Assembly: GCA_951812665.1 (NCBI GenBank)
Contig: CATOST010000035.1
Span: 62,001-126,000 of the forward strand
Direction of reading: 5' to 3'
Source: an uncultured Acidobacteriota bacterium
GTDB taxonomy: Bacteria; Acidobacteriota; UBA6911; RPQK01; JAJDTT01
Length of the DNA stretch: 64,000 nucleotides
The notes under the pieces are model-generated. The model had not been told where the DNA came from. It made no database searches and saw only the letters and a list, made by a program, of their open reading frames with translations. Positions within the stretch are counted from its first letter, which is position 1. Each line of letters begins with the position of its first letter. The translations under genes were made by a program, and so were the position numbers. Below, one piece after another: positions 27,509 to 39,425 of the stretch.

Positions 27509-28594
27509 CTATCCGGGAATCCGGGTCCGCTCCACGGTCGCGCCGTCGAAATGGTGTCCTCCGGTGGAGCGGGGCAGCGGAAGCTCCACTGCGGCGCCGG
27601 TCCGATTCGAGAGATGGGTGGCCTCGATCATCTCGATGGCGGCACGGCCGTCTTCGCCCGACACTGCGGGAGGGCGCCGGTAGCGCAGGCAGTCGACAAA
27701 GTCCTGAGTCTGGACGAAGAAGGCCTCCAGCCGATTCGGCTCGAAGGGATTGCCGATGAAGTCGATTTCCGGCATCTCCCAGACCTCTCGCCACTCTCCT
27801 CCCGTCGCCAGTCGAAGCCTTCCGAAGTGTTCGGCTTCGAGCATTCCCTTCTCACCCCAGACCCGGACGAAATCCATCATGCCCGGGAATCCGGGCTCGG
27901 GGAGTTCGTGGCTCATCCACACCTGGGCGCTGGCGCCGCGTGAGAAATGGACCTGCGCCATGGCGTTCCGGGCCTGCCAGTTCGGGGCCGAATGAGCGTT
28001 CACCGTACCGAAGAGCCGGACCGGCTCGTCGTCGATCAGGAAGCGGAGCATATCGAAACTGTGGGAACAGCGATCCAGGATGTCGCCTCCGTTGTCGAAG
28101 TCCAAAAGCCAGGGCTTCCCAGGATCGCTCAGCGGCCAGAGGGTGTTCATCTGCACCATCCGCACCTCTCCGATCCGGCCCGCTTGGATCAGGTTGCGGG
28201 CGCGCGCGAAGACGCCACGGTACCGCAGGGTGTGAATGACGCTGAGGGTGACCCCGGCCTCTTGGCAGGCGGCGATCATGGCGTCGCAATCGGCCACGTT
28301 GGTCATCATCGGCTTCTCCACCAGGACGTGTTTGCCGTGCCTGGCGGCGGCGATGGTCTGCGCGGCGTGCAGCTTGTGGATCGTCGCCAGGAGCACGGCA
28401 TCGACATCTTCGCTGCGCAGCATGTCCTCATAGTCGGGGAAATGCTTGACGCCGAAATCGGCCGCCAACTTGGGCGCTCGACTTCCCTGAGTGACTCCCG
28501 CGAGCTCGACCCCCTGATTGTGGTCTCTCGCGCAGTGGGCATAGGTCCGGCCCATATACCCCGATCCCACGATGCCCAACCGTACGACGTCCAT
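27509..28594 (-). CDS. Gfo/Idh/MocA-family oxidoreductase
   Basis: A 361-residue cytoplasmic family member: VVRLGIVGSGYMGRTYAHCA (NAD(P) Rossmann motif), VEKPMMT (lysine motif), and GGDILDRCSHSFDMLRFLIDD (active-site His region). The start at ATG 28594 has AGGGGAG six bases upstream. It is upstream of the propeller/oxidoreductase pair on the same strand, with about 156 bp between, and divergent from the sialidase-like gene. The substrate is unknown; context suggests sugars released by the neighbouring secreted enzymes. Confidence 0.87.
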   Translation of the reverse strand: MDVVRLGIVGSGYMGRTYAHCARDHNQGVELAGVTQGSRAPKLAADFGVKHFPDYEDMLRSEDVDAVLLATIHKLHAAQTIAAARHGKHVLVEKPMMTNVADCDAMIAACQEAGVTLSVIHTLRYRGVFARARNLIQAGRIGEVRMVQMNTLWPLSDPGKPWLLDFDNGGDILDRCSHSFDMLRFLIDDEPVRLFGTVNAHSAPNWQARNAMAQVHFSRGASAQVWMSHELPEPGFPGMMDFVRVWGEKGMLEAEHFGRLRLATGGEWREVWEMPEIDFIGNPFEPNRLEAFFVQTQDFVDCLRYRRPPAVSGEDGRAAIEMIEATHLSNRTGAAVELPLPRSTGGHHFDGATVERTRIPG

Positions 28595-28783
28595 GGCATG
28601 CTCCCCTGTTGCTGTCCGGTAACCGATCCAGAGGATTCTACACTGGCGCCCTCCCGACCGATGAGCGACTCCCGGCCGAGGCTACCCGGAAAATCCACAG
28701 TGGCGTTCAGGGACGCCGGCTGGTAGCTTCGGGCAGGGTCCGAAACCGAGCCGGCAGGGCGGGCGCCGGGAAAGGAGTCAAGT

Positions 28784-29902
28784 ATGGCAGCGATCGAAAT
28801 TCTTGATCACCACGTGGTTTACGAGAATCCGCAACCCTTCAATCGATCCCGTCACGGTTATTTTCCCGGCCTGGTGAAGTTACCATCGGGTGACCTGCTG
28901 GGTCTGTTCGTCCTGGGCGAGGCCTTCGAAGCGGCCAACGTGACGACGGTCGTGACCCGGTCTCACGATCAGGGACGAACCTGGAATCTCGAAGGCCCGC
29001 TGCACCGGAAAGAGGAGGCCCACCGGTACGACTCCGACTACATGAAGCCGACCCTCCTGGATGACGGCAGGCTGATGGCTCTGGGCTATCGATTCCATCG
29101 CACCGATCCGGATCAGACCATCGCCAACCCCGACCCTGCCGTCGACGGCATTCGAGGGGGCGACAACCTGGTTTCGTTCTCCGATGACGACGGCGCCACC
29201 TGGTCCCATCCCCGGATCGTCCCGCGGTCGCGCCCGGAATTGATCGAACAGTCCGGCCCCGCCATCCAGCTCCGCAACGGTGTGATTCTGGGCGCGGGTT
29301 CGCTGTTCCCCAGGTGGGACGGTAGCAATCCCGGCGGCTGCGTCGGAGCCCTGCTGCGAAGCGAGGATGGAGGCGAGACCTGGGATGACCGAAGCAATTT
29401 CTTCCGGGACCCGGCCGGGCGTTATGCGCCGTCGGAACCGAGATTGGGTGAAATGCAGGACGGGAGGATCGTCTCCCTGAACTGGATGATGGACCATGTC
29501 CGGGGAACCAACACCAGCAATCACGTCACGGTGTCCCACGATGGAGGAGCGACCTGGTCGAACCCCATCGACACCGGCGTCTGGGGACAGGCTTCGAACC
29601 TGATGCACTGGGCCGGCGACCTCCTGCTGACGGCCCACTGCCATCGCGAAGGAGAGGACATCGGCGTGTTCGTGAGAATCGTCGATTTCTCGCGCGACCG
29701 CTGGCGGACGGTCGAAAGGGCCAAGGTCTGGGGCAACGCCCCCTCCATGAGGATCGCCGTCTATTCCAACATGGGCCGGGACCTGAAGTTCGGTCAGGCC
29801 TCGCTGCTGCGCCTGGACGACGGCGAGGTGCTCGTGACGCACTGGGCCATCGAAGGGGGCCAGGGGCGAATCCGCACCCACCGAATCCGCGTCCGGATTT
29901 GA
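28784..29902 (+). CDS. Sialidase-like six-bladed propeller protein
   Basis: A 372-residue protein with four Asp-box repeats (S-x-D-x-G-x-T-W): SHDQGRTW (60-67), SDDDGATW (133-140), SEDGGETW (193-200) and SHDGGATW (251-258), the hallmark of BNR/sialidase propellers. The start is well supported (GGAG six bases before ATG 28784). No signal peptide is present, unusual for a sialidase acting on external glycans. Many members of this exo-alpha-sialidase-like group in glycan-degrading bacteria are not proven sialidases, so substrate assignment is open. It is divergent from the oxidoreductase at 27509. Confidence 0.85.
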   Translation: MAAIEILDHHVVYENPQPFNRSRHGYFPGLVKLPSGDLLGLFVLGEAFEAANVTTVVTRSHDQGRTWNLEGPLHRKEEAHRYDSDYMKPTLLDDGRLMALGYRFHRTDPDQTIANPDPAVDGIRGGDNLVSFSDDDGATWSHPRIVPRSRPELIEQSGPAIQLRNGVILGAGSLFPRWDGSNPGGCVGALLRSEDGGETWDDRSNFFRDPAGRYAPSEPRLGEMQDGRIVSLNWMMDHVRGTNTSNHVTVSHDGGATWSNPIDTGVWGQASNLMHWAGDLLLTAHCHREGEDIGVFVRIVDFSRDRWRTVERAKVWGNAPSMRIAVYSNMGRDLKFGQASLLRLDDGEVLVTHWAIEGGQGRIRTHRIRVRI

Positions 29903-29982
29903 TTTTCTACCGCGAGGTTCCTCTCATTCCTCCCCTCGCAACGGCGTTGACCGTCCCCGGACCGATCTCATATCATTCTTCG

Positions 29983-31443
<1,461 letters not shown>

Positions 31444-31463
31444 CCGCCGCCAGCCGGCCCCAA

Positions 31464-32492
31464 CTAGACCAGCGTCGGCTCGGCGATATTCTTGCCCACG
31501 GCCTGGGCGATGCGGCGCATGTCGTCCATGAGGCTGCTGAACTGGCTCACGTACAACGACTGGGCTCCGTCGCAAAGCGCATTCTCCGGATCCTGGTGCA
31601 CCTCGATGAGGAGGCCGTCCGCACCCACCGCCACGGCGGCCCGGGCCAGCGGAGCCACCCGGTTCCGGATTCCCACCGCATGGCTCGGATCCACCACGAT
31701 GGGAAGATGGCTGATCTGCTTGATCACCGGTACGGCCGAGAGATCCAGGGTGTTTCGGGTCAGGTTCTCGAAGGTCCGGATCCCTCTCTCGCAGAGCAGG
31801 ACGTTGTGGTTCCCCTCGGCCATGATGTATTCGGCCGCCAGGAGCAGATCGGTGATGGTGGCGCTCATGCCGCGCTTCAGAAGCGCCGGAATGCCGCTCT
31901 TTCCAATGGCCCGCAACAGATTGTAGTTCTGCATGTTCCGGGTTCCGATCTGAATGATGTCGATGTAGTCGTGGGCCAGGGGAATCTGGGCCGACTCCAT
32001 GACTTCCGAGATCACCAGCAGGCCGTGGCGGTCCGCCGCCTTGCGGATGATCCGGAGTCCCTTTTCTCCGTGGCCCTGAAAGGAATAGGGGGAGGTTCTG
32101 GGCTTGAAGGCTCCGCCGCGCATGACTCTGGCCCCGGCTTCCTTGACCGCAGCCGCGACCTCTTCACACTGATCCACGGTTTCGATGGTGCACGGCCCGG
32201 CCATGATCACCACCTCCTCCCCGCCGAACTCGACGTCGCCGACCCGCACCCGGCTGCCATGAGCGTGGAACGCCCGCGAGGCCAGCTTGTAGGGTTCGCT
32301 GATGCGGTGGACTCCCCGGACCCCGTTCATGGCCTCGTAGTCCCGAGTGTTCACGATCTTGGCTCCAACGGCTCCCAGCACCGTATAGTCCACACCCGTC
32401 GACCGATGCACGTCGAAACCGCTAGCGACGAGCCTGTCGACCACGTGTTCCACCTGTTCCGAAGTTGCGTTGTGTTCCATGACGATGACCAT
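31464..32492 (-). CDS. aroF: 3-deoxy-7-phosphoheptulonate synthase (DAHP synthase, type I beta)
   Basis: First step of the shikimate pathway: PEP plus erythrose-4-phosphate to DAHP. The N-terminal ferredoxin-like regulatory region (VIVMEHNATSEQVEHVVDRL) and the barrel with VVIMAGPCTIET, RGGAFKPRTSPYSFQG, GTRNMQN, LCERGIRTFE and PIVVDPSHAVG identify the AroF/DAHPS-Ibeta class. AGGA lies seven bases before ATG 32492. It follows the chorismate mutase gene by 42 bp; in this class mutase domains often act as feedback partners, so the pair may form a regulated complex. Expression may depend on the leader at 32832-32951. Confidence 0.95.
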   Translation of the reverse strand: MVIVMEHNATSEQVEHVVDRLVASGFDVHRSTGVDYTVLGAVGAKIVNTRDYEAMNGVRGVHRISEPYKLASRAFHAHGSRVRVGDVEFGGEEVVIMAGPCTIETVDQCEEVAAAVKEAGARVMRGGAFKPRTSPYSFQGHGEKGLRIIRKAADRHGLLVISEVMESAQIPLAHDYIDIIQIGTRNMQNYNLLRAIGKSGIPALLKRGMSATITDLLLAAEYIMAEGNHNVLLCERGIRTFENLTRNTLDLSAVPVIKQISHLPIVVDPSHAVGIRNRVAPLARAAVAVGADGLLIEVHQDPENALCDGAQSLYVSQFSSLMDDMRRIAQAVGKNIAEPTLV

Positions 32493-32534
32493 GATGGGTT
32501 CCTTTCTCGCTGCCGATACACGTTCATCCCGGAC

Positions 32535-32810
32535 CTAGCCGCTCTTGCGGTACTCCCGCTCCACTCGTCGAGACTCGTCGATGATCCTCTCGAACAGGCG
32601 CTTGATGGCGGCTTTGGACAAGGGGCCGCGGGTGGCCTCTTGAACCAGCCTGATCACCTCATCCTCGCGCTTCGGATCATAGATGCCCAAGTTCATCTTC
32701 TGCTTGATCTTGACGATTTCGATCGCGCACCGGCTGCGGCGATTGAGCAGCTCCACCAATTGGAGATTGAGCTCGTCGATTTCGCTGCGCCAGTGGTCGA
32801 TGTCAGTCAC
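32535..32810 (-). CDS. Chorismate mutase (AroQ class)
   Basis: A 91-residue all-helical mutase converting chorismate to prephenate for Phe and Tyr. AroQ features are visible: IDELNLQLVELLNRRSRCAIEIVKIKQK with the catalytic Arg and Lys, YDPKREDEVI with the second Arg/Glu group, and a third helix LFERIIDESRRVEREY. It starts at GTG 32810 with AGGGG eight bases upstream. Placed between the end of the trp operon and aroF, it sits at the Phe/Tyr branch point. The gene symbol varies among genomes (aroH, aroQ, pheA), so none is given. Confidence 0.92.
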   Translation of the reverse strand: MTDIDHWRSEIDELNLQLVELLNRRSRCAIEIVKIKQKMNLGIYDPKREDEVIRLVQEATRGPLSKAAIKRLFERIIDESRRVEREYRKSG

Positions 32811-32831
32811 TCCGGATGCCCCTTTTCGGAA

Positions 32832-32951
32832 TCAGCGGACAAAAAAAAACCGTGGGCTTTCGGGGTTGCCCACGGCCTCAGGATCGCCTGCGATGGCAGG
32901 CTGACCCTCAGCCGTTTCTAAGAAATAATAGAATGCCCGCAGACTCACCAT
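32832..32951 (-). CDS. Candidate leader peptide of a Phe/Tyr attenuator before the chorismate mutase gene
   Basis: A 39-codon ORF starts at ATG 32951 with AAAGGA six bases upstream. Its first residues are MVSLRAFYYFLETAEG, so codons 7-10 read Phe-Tyr-Tyr-Phe. The last third of the ORF overlaps a terminator hairpin (32841-32875) and itself encodes Phe-Phe-Phe from the T run. This is the layout of leader-peptide attenuators of aromatic operons such as pheA. A small stem (GGCTGA-GGG-TCAGCC) and a second (CCTGC-CATC-GCAGG) lie between; the antiterminator was not resolved by eye. Confidence 0.55.
   Translation of the reverse strand: MVSLRAFYYFLETAEGQPAIAGDPEAVGNPESPRFFFVR
32841..32875 (-). terminator. 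Intrinsic terminator / attenuator hairpin before the chorismate mutase gene
   Basis: On the minus strand CCGTGGGC pairs with GCCCACGG (8 bp, 10-base loop) and is followed by nine T residues. It lies 117 bases after the trpA stop and 30 bases before the mutase start. It could end the trp transcript, act as an attenuator, or both. Confidence 0.8.
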
Positions 32952-32977
32952 ACGCCGTCCTTTGAACGCAGACATTT

Positions 32978-33006
32978 AAAGTACCCTAACATTATCCTGG
33001 AATCAA
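32978..33006 (-). promoter_or_regulatory. Possible sigma70-type promoter for the mutase-aroF unit
   Basis: TTGATT (33001-33006) and TACTTT (32978-32983) are separated by exactly 17 bases, upstream of the leader ORF. The -35 lies inside the last codons of trpA. Matches are 4/6 and 3/6, so support is moderate. Confidence 0.35.
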
Positions 33007-33750
33007 GTGCTCTCTGGCGAAACGGCCGACTTGCCTGGGGAGGTCGGCATCATGCCGATGCTCGTCCACGAACCGGACCAGTGCGGTTCCGATCACTGCG
33101 GCGTCGGCATACCGCCAAACCTGCCGAACGTCCCGGGCCGAGGTGATTCCGAATCCCACGGCGATGGGAAGGGAGGAGTATTTCCGCAACCGGCGGATGG
33201 TTGCCGGCACCTGCGACTCGACGTCGGACCTCTTGCCGGTGACTCCGGTACGAGCCACCAGATAGACGAAGCCGCCGCTGGCCCGGCTCACCTTCCGGAG
33301 TCTCTCGTCCGACGACGTCGGCGCCGCCAGGAAGATGACGTCGAGTCCCTCGACGCAGTTCCTGGGGTCGCCTTGCTCCCGAAATCGGGTGTGCTCCTCG
33401 GGGGTCAGATCCGAGATGATGATGCCATCCAGCCCGGCCTCTACGGCTTCGCCCGCCAACCGTCCCGGGCCGTAGCTCCAGACCGGGTTCATGTAGGTCA
33501 TGAACACGAGGCCGGCGTCGACCCGGTTCCGCAGTCTCCGAACCAGTTCCATGTAGTCCGAATGCCGTAGCCGTGACGGAGCGCCCGAAAGGAGGAGGTC
33601 TGGATCACGGGCCCGTCCGCGATGGGGTCGGAGAACGGGATGCCGATCTCCACGATATGGGAACCGGCCTCCACCAACTCCAGAACGATCCGTTCCGTGG
33701 CTTCCAGGTCCGGGTGTCCCGCCGTCACGAAGGGGACGAAGCACTTCGGG

Positions 33751-34948
<1,198 letters not shown>

Positions 34949-34952
<4 letters not shown>

Positions 34953-35566
34953 TTGTCGTCGTCTCCAAATTTGGCGGCGTGCTCTTGAGCCACCGCCAGG
35001 AAGGCCCTCAATTTGTCCCGGTCCTTGAGTCCTGGAGAACTCTCCACACCGGAACAGACGTCCACACCCAGCAGTCCGTGACGACTTTCGCCAGGGGCTG
35101 CCAGGGGATCGAGTCGCTCCAAGGCTTCACCCAGATTCTGAGGCGTCAGTCCGCCGGAGAGAAGAAACGGCGGTTTCAACGATTCCAGAGCGCTCCAGTC
35201 GGCGAGCGTTCCGGTGCCCCAGGAAGTGTCGATGATGACTTCATGCTCGGGAAAGCGCCGGGCGCCGGAGGGGCTGGTGGCGACCCAGACGCGCTTGTCC
35301 GTATACGGGATCTGGCAGGGGTCCTCGACTCCGTGCAACTGGATGACGTCGAAGGGCAGCCGTATCCACGAGTCCTCGCCGGGCCGCGCCACCGCAATGG
35401 CACCGGAAGAATCTCCGGCGGAAGCTCGCCGGCCAGGGCTTGAGCCCGTTCGGCTGCAGGTAGCGGGGGCTGGGGGGATAGAAGTTGAAGCCCAGGGCAT
35501 TGGCCCCGTATCGGACCGAATCCAGCGCGTCCGGCGGCGGGTGATTCCACAGACCTTGATGATCAT
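34949..35566 (-). pseudogene. trpF: Phosphoribosylanthranilate isomerase, three frameshifts
   Basis: ATG 35566 (overlapping the trpC stop as ATGA) begins MIIKVCGIT, the TrpF signature. The expected DALDSVRYGANALGFNFYPPSPRYL follows in a second frame, AQALAGELPPEILPV in a third, and AIAVARPGEDSW to VIQLHGVEDP and the C-terminus back in the first. Single missing bases near 35532, 35451 and 35402 explain all three changes. Substitution-type damage is absent: no internal stop arises except through the indels. TrpF isomerises phosphoribosylanthranilate to CdRP. Confidence 0.82.
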
Positions 35567-36386
35567 CTTCGGAGGCTCCGGTGCAGCTCTTCCTCCCGGT
35601 TTTCGGAAGCGTCGGATTGCAGCAATTTCCTCAATCCGGCCCCGGGGTCGGAGGAGTCCATCAGCAGAGAGCCGACCAGAAAGGCATCGAAGCCGGCGTC
35701 GCGCAACTCGACCAACTGGAGATGCTCCCGGATTCCGACTCGGACACCAGTACGAACCCGGTCTCACCCTCCAGCAGCCTGGCCAGTTTGAAGGACGTGT
35801 CCAGGTCCACATGAAAGGTTCTCAGGTCCCGGTTGTTGACCCCTATGATGCGGGCTCCACTCTCCACGGCCGTCTCCAGCTCGAAGGCATCGTGGACTTC
35901 CACCAGAGCGTCGAGCTGAAAGTCCTGACCGCCCCGAATCAGTTCCTGGAGCCGTCCCGGAGAGAGGCAGGCGACGATCAGAAGATAGGCGGACGCGCCG
36001 TGGGCCCGGGCCTCCGCCAGTTGATAGGCATCGAAGATGAAGTCTTTCCGCAACAGGGGAAGCTTCGTCTCCTGCTCCCAGAGGGTGCGGATGAACTGGA
36101 GGTCGCCGTGGAAGAAATGCTCTTCGGTCAGGACCGAGACGGCCGCCGCCCCGTTGTCCAGATAGAGCCGGGCGATCTCCCGGGGAGGAAGCCGGCAGCA
36201 GAAAGCTCCGCGGCTGGGGCTGTGATACTTGATCTCGGCGATGACGTTGATCCGGGGACGAGTCAGCGCCGCTTCGAAGGAGGGGGCCGGCCGGCCGGGA
36301 TCGGCGTCCAGCAGTTCGCCCAGGGGAACCCGGGCCCGGGCCTCCTCCAAATCCTGTTTCTTCCTGACCAGGATCCTATCCAGCAT
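35563..36386 (-). pseudogene. trpC: Indole-3-glycerol phosphate synthase, one frameshift
   Basis: TrpC closes the indole ring. ATG 36386 begins MLDRILVRKKQDLEEAR; INVIAEIKYHSPSRG, VLTEEHFFHGDLQFI, LLRKDFIFDAYQLAEAR and GVNNRDLRTFHVDL are all family blocks. After VLVSES the frame must shift to continue GIREHLQLVELRDAGFDAFLVGSLLM; one G missing near 35735 (GG instead of GGG on the coding strand) accounts for it. The restored frame ends at 35563, exactly overlapping the trpF start. The start overlaps trpD by about 11 bases. Family motif SPSKG appears as SPSRG. Confidence 0.85.
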
Positions 36387-37382
36387 AAGCCTCGATCAGC
36401 TGATCCAGCTTCCGGACTGCGCTTCCCGAGTCGATGGATTCGGCCGCGCGATCCAAGGCCACCCGAAAGTCCGGCTCTCCCGCCAGATGAAGGGCCGCCG
36501 CTGCGTTCAAGACCACCAGATCCCGTGGGGAACCGTGCTGTCTCCCCTCCAGAATTGCCCGGACCAGCCGGCCATTGTCTTCCGGGCTGCCTCCGGAGAC
36601 GGCCTCCGGGTCCCAAGCAGCGAACGCATGGGGGGCCGGGTCGAACTCGAAGTTGCGGTCCCGGTCCTCCTCCACTTCGGTCACCCAACTGGGAGCCGCC
36701 GTCGAGAGCTCGTCCAGCCCGTCGCGGCTGTGGACCACCCAGGCCCGCCTGCAGCCCAGAGCGGCCAGGGCCTGCCCCAGTTTTCGCGTCAGTTCCCGCG
36801 AGTAGACGCCGATGATCTGGTACGGAGCACCTGCGGGATTCGTGAGGGGGCCCAAAAGGTTGAAGATGGTGCGATGCGGCAACTGCCGCCGGATCCGGAC
36901 GACCCTCTTCATGGCGGGATGGAACAGCGGCGCGAAGAGAAAGGCGATCCCCAGTTCGTCCAGGCTCTTCCGGGCGACCTCGGCCGAGCGGGCGACCTGG
37001 ACTCCCAGAGCCTGGAGGACGTCTGCGCTGCCGCTCCGGGAAGTGGCTGCCCGGTTGCGTGCTTGGCCACCGGAAGCCCGGCGCCGGCGATGACGAAGGC
37101 CGCGGCGGTGGAGACGTTGAATGTGTCCGCTCCGCCTCCGGTTCCGGCCGTGTCGATGAATCTGCGGTGACGGCACCGCAGGCTCACGGCGTGGCGCCTC
37201 ATGATCCGCGCGAAGCCGGCAATCTCCGAGGGAGTCTCTCCCTTGGAATACAACGCACTCAGGAAGGCCATGATCTCCCGGTCCGGCGTACCCTCCGCCA
37301 GGATCAGCTCCAGGGCCCGGGCGGCCGACTTCTGCGGGAGGTCTCGGGACGCCTCCAACTCTCTGGTCAGCTCCTGCAACAT
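36376..37382 (-). pseudogene. trpD: Anthranilate phosphoribosyltransferase, one frameshift
   Basis: TrpD adds the phosphoribosyl group to anthranilate. The N-terminal frame carries the substrate motif DTAGTGGGADTFNVSTAAAFV and reads to VAKH; the remainder (NRAATSRSGSADVLQALGV, LGPLTNPAGAPYQIIGVYS) is in another frame. The expected KHGNRAATS is recovered by inserting one G:C pair near 37057. ATG 37382 overlaps the trpG stop by 16 bases, so the operon layout is undisturbed. No other lesion was seen. Confidence 0.87.
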
Positions 37383-37939
37383 AGGAAGTTCTCCAGGATG
37401 GCCTTGCCCGGGTCGGTCAGCACCGATTCGGGATGGAATTGAACGCCGAAGATATCATGTTCCCGATGCCGCAATCCCATGATCAGCCCGTTGTCGGTCC
37501 AGGCGTTCACGACCAGGCATTCGGGAAGATGGTCTTTGCTGACCACCAGGGAATGATAGCGAGTGGCTTCGAAGGGATTGGGTATCCCGCAGAGGATTGA
37601 GTCCCCCTGGTGATGGATTCTGGAGGTCTTCCCGTGCATCAGCTCGGGCGCCCGGATCACCAGGCCTCCATAGGCCGAGGCGATGGCCTGATGGCCGAGG
37701 CAGACTCCCAGAACCGGCACTCGGCCCGCCAGCCGGCGGATCGCCTCGATGGAGATTCCGGCGTCTTCAGGCGTTCCCGGCCCCGGTGAGATCACCAGCC
37801 TCTGGGGCGCCCGGCCCAGAATCTCGCCCGTCGTAATCTGGTCGTTGCGGTAGACCTCGAGGTCGCACCCCAACTCCCCCAGGTACTGGACCAGGTTGTA
37901 GGTAAAGCTGTCGTAATTGTCGATCATGATGACGTTCAT
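37367..37939 (-). CDS. trpG: Anthranilate synthase component II (glutamine amidotransferase)
   Basis: A 190-residue class I amidotransferase supplying ammonia to TrpE. MIDNYDSFTYNLVQYLGELG at the start, SPGPGTPEDAGIS, the nucleophile Cys in VLGVCLGHQ, and the His-Glu of FGVQFHPES form a complete active site. ATG 37939 overlaps the trpE stop (ATGA). The reading frame is open far upstream across trpE, but the start is fixed by homology and overlap. It is intact, in contrast to the five genes downstream. It may also serve folate synthesis as PabA. Confidence 0.95.
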   Translation of the reverse strand: MNVIMIDNYDSFTYNLVQYLGELGCDLEVYRNDQITTGEILGRAPQRLVISPGPGTPEDAGISIEAIRRLAGRVPVLGVCLGHQAIASAYGGLVIRAPELMHGKTSRIHHQGDSILCGIPNPFEATRYHSLVVSKDHLPECLVVNAWTDNGLIMGLRHREHDIFGVQFHPESVLTDPGKAILENFLCCRS

Positions 37940-39312
37940 GATTGGACACCTGGAGAGTGGGCGGGCTCTCGCGGTTCCAGCGCCGAGGCCAGTTCCAGGG
38001 CCCGAAACAGGGCCCGCGCCTTGTTGCGGCATTCCTTGTGCTCGAGTTCCGGGACCGAATCGGCGACGATGCCCGCTCCCGCCTGAAGATATGCCTTTCC
38101 GTTCTTGATGGCGATGGTTCTGATGCCGATGCAGGAGTCCAGATTGCCCGAGAAGTCCAGATAGCCGACGGCTCCGGCGTAGACGCCTCGCCGGCACGGC
38201 TCCAGCTCCTCGATGATCTCCATGGCCCTGACCTTGGGAGCTCCGGTCACGGTTCCCGCGGGAAAGCAGGCGGCCAGAGCGTCGAAGCGGTCCAGCTCGG
38301 GGCGCAGCCGGCCCCGGAGCGAACTGGTGATGTGCATCACGTGCGAGTACTTCTCCAGGAACATCAGATCGGAGACGTGGACGGATCCGTAAGTGCTGAC
38401 CCGCCCCAGATCGTTCCGGCCCAGATCCACCAGCATCAAATGCTCCGCCCGTTCCTTCTCGTCCCCCAGCAGCTCCTCTTCGAAGAACTTCTCCTCCTCG
38501 GGATTTCGGCCTCGGCGACGGGTGCCGGCAATGGGACGGTACTCCAGATCTCTTCCCTGAACCCGGACCAGCATCTCGGGGGAGGATCCGGCCAGATGCA
38601 GGTCTCCCATCCTGAGATAGAAGAGATAGGGTGACGGGTTGACGTAGCGAAGGGCCCGGTAGACGTTGAAGGGGTCTCCCGGATAGTCCGCCTCGAAGCG
38701 CTGGGACAGGACCACCTGGAAGATGTCTCCGGCCCGAATGTACTCCTTGGAGGTCTCCACCGCGGCGCAGAAGTCCTCTTTCCGAAAGCTGGAGCCGACG
38801 CAGCCGAGCGCAGGGAGCGCCTGGTCGGGATCGATGAGAGCAGGGGCCTGCGGTGCGCTTCGAAGCCGGCATTCCATCTCCCGGACCCGGTCCCGGCTCT
38901 CGTGGGACATGATGATGATCTGGTGTTTGACGTGGTCGAAAGCCACGACCGTGGCGTAGAAATCCATGAGCACCGTGGTGGCGGCTGAGAGGTGCCCGTC
39001 CTGCCGGATCAGATTGGGAAGACGCTCCAGCTCCCGGACCATTTCGTAGGCAAAGATCCCGATGGCGCCCCCGGTGAAGGGAGGCAGGTCCGGATCGGCC
39101 GGCTCCCTCAGCGGAGGAAACTGATGGCGGAAACCCTCGAACTGTCCTTCGAAGACCTGGTAGGGGTCCACTCCCAGGAAGGAATACCGCCCGATGTTCT
39201 CCCCTCCCTCGACCGACTCCAGGAGGAACCCTCTCCGGGCACAGGAACCCAAGCTGAGAAACGCGGTGACCGGGTTCAGCAGATCGGCCAAAAAGGCCTT
39301 GGTGTAAAGCAT
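37936..39312 (-). CDS. trpE: Anthranilate synthase component I
   Basis: A 458-residue chorismate-using enzyme, first gene of the trp operon. The chorismate-binding C-terminal half shows PSPYLFYLRMGDLHLAGSSPEMLVRV, RPIAGTRRRGRNPEEE, DLGRNDLGRVS, FPAGTVTGAPKVRAMEIIEELEP and GIRTIAIKNGKAYLQAGAGIVADS. The N-terminal half has a LLESVEGGENIGRYSFLG block, whose LLES motif forms the tryptophan feedback site in TrpE enzymes, so allosteric control is likely. The start ATG 39312 lies 24 bases after a 17-bp terminator hairpin, within a candidate attenuator. Confidence 0.95.
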   Translation of the reverse strand: MLYTKAFLADLLNPVTAFLSLGSCARRGFLLESVEGGENIGRYSFLGVDPYQVFEGQFEGFRHQFPPLREPADPDLPPFTGGAIGIFAYEMVRELERLPNLIRQDGHLSAATTVLMDFYATVVAFDHVKHQIIIMSHESRDRVREMECRLRSAPQAPALIDPDQALPALGCVGSSFRKEDFCAAVETSKEYIRAGDIFQVVLSQRFEADYPGDPFNVYRALRYVNPSPYLFYLRMGDLHLAGSSPEMLVRVQGRDLEYRPIAGTRRRGRNPEEEKFFEEELLGDEKERAEHLMLVDLGRNDLGRVSTYGSVHVSDLMFLEKYSHVMHITSSLRGRLRPELDRFDALAACFPAGTVTGAPKVRAMEIIEELEPCRRGVYAGAVGYLDFSGNLDSCIGIRTIAIKNGKAYLQAGAGIVADSVPELEHKECRNKARALFRALELASALEPREPAHSPGVQS

Positions 39313-39335
39313 GGTTCAGAAACTTCGTCCACAAA

Positions 39336-39373
39336 AAGAAAGGCCGTGGAGAACTATCTCCACGGCCTTTCTT
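39336..39373 (-). terminator. Perfect 17-bp terminator/attenuator hairpin before trpE
   Basis: AAGAAAGGCCGTGGAGA (39336-39352) is perfectly complementary to 39357-39373, with a 4-base loop. On the minus strand it is followed by a T-rich run. It may terminate rho transcription and/or attenuate trpE; the A/T-flanked stem could work in both directions. Confidence 0.85.
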
Positions 39374-39425
39374 GATCTCTATCTTGGCCCTTTGACGATG
39401 GACAGTCCTCCGATAACGATCTGTG

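Noticed and set aside
37367..39334. A 655-codon open frame spanning trpG and the whole of trpE in another frame
   Set aside because: Only the last 190 codons match a family (TrpG); the rest is the Pro/Arg/Gly-rich antisense-like pattern of a shadow frame in G+C-rich DNA, and trpE is clearly the gene there.
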